Shown piece by piece: positions 61,936 to 64,000 of a stretch of DNA of 64,000 nt (its first letter is position 1; every line of letters begins with the position of its first letter). The translations under genes and the position numbers were made by a program. The stretch comes from Flavipsychrobacter sp. (lineage in GTDB: Bacteria; Bacteroidota; Bacteroidia; Chitinophagales; Chitinophagaceae), in NCBI GenBank assembly GCA_041392855.1, contig JAWKLD010000001.1, forward strand, positions 2,652,001 through 2,716,000, read 5' to 3'. The notes beneath the pieces are model-generated. The model saw only the letters and a list, made by a program, of their open reading frames with translations. It made no database searches and was not told the origin of the DNA.

Positions 61936-62274
61936 TTATACAGAAGGTTTGAGGTCCAGCAAAAAGGTCATGGTCTCCATAAAGGCAGCAAACTCGTTCA
62001 CCTTCTCCTCACTCTTAGTAGTACCCGCAGGGCTAATGGCATAGTACTTGCGCACCCGCTTGCCTATATGTACCTGCTCGGTGGTTACCAGCCCGTCCTT
62101 CTCCAAAGCATGGAGCGTAGGGTATAGTGCCCCCTCGGTTATCTGTATTCTGTCTTTGGTGAGTTCCTTCACCTTTTGGGTGATCTCATAACCATACATC
62201 CTGTCTTGCTCGGTAAGCAGCTTGAGGATAATGGTCTTAAGCGTGCCCTTTATGAGTTCTGAAGAAAATATCAT
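61936..62274 (-). CDS. PadR family transcriptional regulator
   Basis: 112 residues. Typical PadR winged helix: ELIKGTLKTIILKLLTEQDRMYGYEITQKVKE at residues 6-37, ITEGALYPTLHALEKDGLVTTE near 50-71, then KRVRKYYAISPAGTTKSEEKVNEFAAFMETM. A dimeric repressor. With the downstream membrane protein gene 2 bp away it forms the common PadR-plus-membrane-protein pair, in which the regulator usually controls its own operon. Confidence 0.93.
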   Translation of the reverse strand: MIFSSELIKGTLKTIILKLLTEQDRMYGYEITQKVKELTKDRIQITEGALYPTLHALEKDGLVTTEQVHIGKRVRKYYAISPAGTTKSEEKVNEFAAFMETMTFLLDLKPSV

Positions 62275-62414
62275 AACCTAGTTTATTAATGCCTAAGACA
62301 AAGATACATAAGAATCCAATGTATTAACTAATTTTTTGTAAAAATTATTGTGTGAGCAAACAAATGCTGCTACAAAACAGAGGTGTACATATATGTAGTG
62401 CTATGGTTATTGTT

Positions 62415-62426
62415 AGGTATTTACCT
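62415..62426. promoter_or_regulatory. Candidate operator (AGGTA-TT-TACCT) before the HTH regulator
   Basis: AGGTA (62415-62419) and TACCT (62422-62426) form a perfect palindrome with a 2-nt spacer, 8 bp before the ATG at 62435. Controller proteins of restriction-modification systems bind such short palindromes over their own promoter. Role unproven. Confidence 0.4.
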
Positions 62427-62434
62427 TGTTGCCC

Positions 62435-62662
62435 ATGAGTGGAGAACAAGAGTATATGCAACTTATTGGTAAGCGAATAAGACAAGTAAGAAAGCTTAGA
62501 GGCTATAGCAGTCAGGAATCGTTTGCATATGAGCATGATATTTCGCGTACCCAATACGGTAGATATGAGCGAGGTGAAGGACTACACGTCAGCAGTTTGA
62601 TAAAGCTGGTTAGAATATTTGATATGACCTTAGCGGAGTTTTTTAGTGAGGGGTTTGAGTAA
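62435..62662 (+). CDS. Helix-turn-helix (XRE-type) regulator, likely controller of the restriction-modification genes
   Basis: 75 residues from the ATG at 62435 (two in-frame TTG codons lie upstream). The XRE fold covers almost the whole protein: LIGKRIRQVRKLRGYSSQESFAYEHDISRTQYGRYERGEGLHVSSLIKLVRIFDMTLAEFF. The size and place, 20 bp before vsr and a C5-methyltransferase gene, fit a C-protein that delays restriction after entry of the system into a new cell, or a general regulator of the island. Confidence 0.85.
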   Translation: MSGEQEYMQLIGKRIRQVRKLRGYSSQESFAYEHDISRTQYGRYERGEGLHVSSLIKLVRIFDMTLAEFFSEGFE

Positions 62663-62682
62663 AGAAATATATAAATTGTGTC

Positions 62683-63099
62683 ATGGCTGATGTACACGAT
62701 AAGAAAACAAGAAGTTATAACATGAGCCAAGTAAAAGGCAAAGACACAAAGCCTGAATTGTTGGTTCGCAAATTTCTTCATGCTAATGGGTTCAGGTATA
62801 GGTTACATGTTAAAGACCTTGCCAGTAAGCCAGATATTGTTTTACCCAAATACAATACTGTAATATTTGTTCACGGCTGCTTTTGGCATGGGCATAAAAA
62901 CTGTAAGTATTTCACCATACCTAAAACAAAAACAGAATGGTGGACAAAAAAGATAAACGGTAATATAGCCAACGATCAAAAAACGATACATCAATTACAA
63001 GGTGCAGGTTGGAATATAATTACAATATGGACTTGTGAGTTAAAACCTAAAAAGTTAGATGAAACATTAAGCAATTTGATAGATAAACTTACACTTTAG
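62683..63099 (+). CDS. vsr: Very short patch repair endonuclease (Vsr)
   Basis: 138 residues. The Vsr active-site residues align with the E. coli numbering: E25 in TKPELLVRK, D51 in KPDIVLPKY, H64 in FVHGCFWH and H69 in WHGH, with zinc-ligand-type cysteines C66 and C74. The enzyme nicks DNA 5' of T in T:G mismatches produced by deamination of 5-methylcytosine. It is next to the C5-methyltransferase gene (42 bp), the normal functional partnership. Some Bacteroidota Vsr-like proteins may be the restriction endonuclease of the system instead. Confidence 0.92.
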   Translation: MADVHDKKTRSYNMSQVKGKDTKPELLVRKFLHANGFRYRLHVKDLASKPDIVLPKYNTVIFVHGCFWHGHKNCKYFTIPKTKTEWWTKKINGNIANDQKTIHQLQGAGWNIITIWTCELKPKKLDETLSNLIDKLTL

Positions 63100-63141
63100 T
63101 CGTAAGTTGTTTGAAGTTCACCTAAAAGAGTATTTTTGAAC

Positions 63142-64000
63142 ATGAGTCGTTCTGTAGTGCAAAAGATAAGGAAGCCGAAACCAATAGTAAAAGAGTTGGC
63201 ACTAGGAGTTGAAAAAAATATTCCTTTTCCCGGACCAAAAGAGGGAGAAGAAGATTTTACATTTATTGACCTGTTTGCAGGTATTGGTGGTTTTAGGTTA
63301 GCTATGCAAAACCTGAATGGCAGATGTGTATTTACATCAGAATGGGATGCATCTGCACAGAAAACGTATGAAGTGAATTTCGGAGATCGACCACATGGAG
63401 ATATTACCCAAAAAAGCACTAAAGATGCTATACCGAAAAAGTTCGATGTTTTATGTGCAGGTTTTCCTTGTCAAGCATTTTCTATAGCGGGTAAACGTGG
63501 CGGGTTTGAAGATACTAGGGGTACATTGTTTTTTGATGTTGCAGAAATCATTAAAAAGCATCAGCCCAAAGCTGTTTTTTTAGAAAATGTAAAGGGATTA
63601 TTCAATCATGATAAAGGCAAAACGTTAAGCACAATTCTAAACACGTTAAGAGACGATTTGGATTATTATGTGCCTGACCCGCAAATCATAAACGCTAAAT
63701 ATTATGGTGTACCACAGAATAGAGAACGGATTTTTATTGTAGGCTTCAGAAAGAACTTAGCCATTACCGATTTTGAATACCCGCAATCGAAAGATATAGC
63801 AGTTAAGGTTAGTGATATAATAGAAGAAAACGTTGTTAGTGCTAAGTACTATTTGTCTACTCAATATCTAAGCACGTTAAGAGCGCATAAGGAAAGACAT
63901 GCACAAAAAGGTAACGGTTTTGGTTATGAGATTTTAAAAAACGAAGGCGTTGCAAATGCCATTGTAGTAGGTGGCATGGGGCGTGAACGTAACCTAATAA
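63142..64000 (+). CDS. DNA (cytosine-5) methyltransferase (partial, N-terminal 286 residues)
   Basis: Begins at the ATG at 63142 and runs off the right edge. Conserved motifs in order: I, FTFIDLFAGIGGFRLA (residues 39-54), with SAM-binding; IV, AGFPCQAFS with catalytic C110; VI, FLENV at 146-150; VIII, PQNRERIFIVGF near 200. The target-recognition region and motifs IX-X lie beyond the window. It transfers a methyl group to cytosine C5 in a recognition sequence that cannot be read here. Follows vsr by 42 bp; the cognate restriction gene, if any, is downstream. Confidence 0.95.
   Translation, partial: MSRSVVQKIRKPKPIVKELALGVEKNIPFPGPKEGEEDFTFIDLFAGIGGFRLAMQNLNGRCVFTSEWDASAQKTYEVNFGDRPHGDITQKSTKDAIPKKFDVLCAGFPCQAFSIAGKRGGFEDTRGTLFFDVAEIIKKHQPKAVFLENVKGLFNHDKGKTLSTILNTLRDDLDYYVPDPQIINAKYYGVPQNRERIFIVGFRKNLAITDFEYPQSKDIAVKVSDIIEENVVSAKYYLSTQYLSTLRAHKERHAQKGNGFGYEILKNEGVANAIVVGGMGRERNLI

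Noticed and set aside
1..64000. tRNA, rRNA, CRISPR arrays, insertion sequences, prophage and attachment sites
   Set aside because: None was found by eye. The intergenic spaces are short, and no clover-leaf, spaced repeats, transposase or integrase signature appears. A tRNAscan-SE and ISfinder run would be decisive.

Overview
The window reads as a chromosomal segment of a member of the Bacteroidota, most likely in or near the Chitinophagaceae/Chitinophagales. The reasons are: genes without Shine-Dalgarno sequences, A-rich start contexts, several matches to the Bacteroidota sigma-A promoter (TTTG, about 20 nt, TAnnTTTG), a type IX secretion C-terminal-like domain, TonB-dependent receptors with carboxypeptidase-like N-terminal domains, a GldL-like HWPGA motif, an mqnC menaquinone gene of the Bacteroidota type, and DUF2339, DUF4382 and TIGR02757 family genes. 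This assignment is inference from gene content. No rRNA, tRNA, CRISPR array or insertion sequence was recognised.

Layout. 1-1583 (minus): kinase-like protein (cut by the edge), SixA-like phosphatase and LpxH. 1665-4486 (plus): a promoter, a SAM-I riboswitch with a readable terminator/antiterminator switch, a trans-sulfuration enzyme and homoserine dehydrogenase. 4548-9414 (minus): secreted protein, TIGR02757 protein, DUF2339 membrane protein, cyclophilin. 9515-14753: CorA, a three-gene minus-strand set (nucleotidyltransferase, epimerase, methyltransferase), a Wzz-like protein and methylmalonyl-CoA epimerase. 14869-18430: iscS-iscU-iscA, two small secreted proteins and an Nfu-type scaffold. 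18533-26208: mannose-1-phosphate guanylyltransferase, methionine aminotransferase, TSUP transporter, mqnC, and a MerR/thioredoxin-like/hutH/glycosyltransferase unit. 26191-33020: patatin-like membrane protein, heme A synthase, HU-family protein, TPR protein, a 30-residue very basic protein too small for normal ORF calling, and RNase G. 33075-39714: lipoprotein, orphan LuxR response regulator, mfd, small lipoprotein, hydroxyacyl-CoA dehydrogenase.

39844-41070 is an AT-rich orphan gene. 41081-48355 holds a YdeI-like protein, a stand-alone T9SS CTD-like lipoprotein, an FAH-family hydrolase, carbonic anhydrase, and a minus-strand run dgt-queA-nadC-lipid kinase. 48471-53807 holds a TonB-dependent receptor, a small secreted protein, and an ECF sigma/anti-sigma-like/outer-membrane-like operon. 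53825-61170 holds a GT-C-like membrane protein with TPRs, a DUF4382 lipoprotein, a second TonB-dependent receptor paired with a TPR protein, and a barrel-like lipoprotein. 61202-62274 is a PadR/membrane-protein pair. 62435-64000 is the beginning of a restriction-modification island (HTH regulator, Vsr endonuclease, C5-cytosine methyltransferase cut by the right edge).

Most of the window is housekeeping. The best candidates for something new are the orphan gene at 39844-41070, the PadR/HWPGA membrane pair, the CTD-only lipoprotein, the nucleotidyltransferase/epimerase/methyltransferase cluster, and the unseen remainder of the restriction-modification island. I see no single clear, complete novel system.
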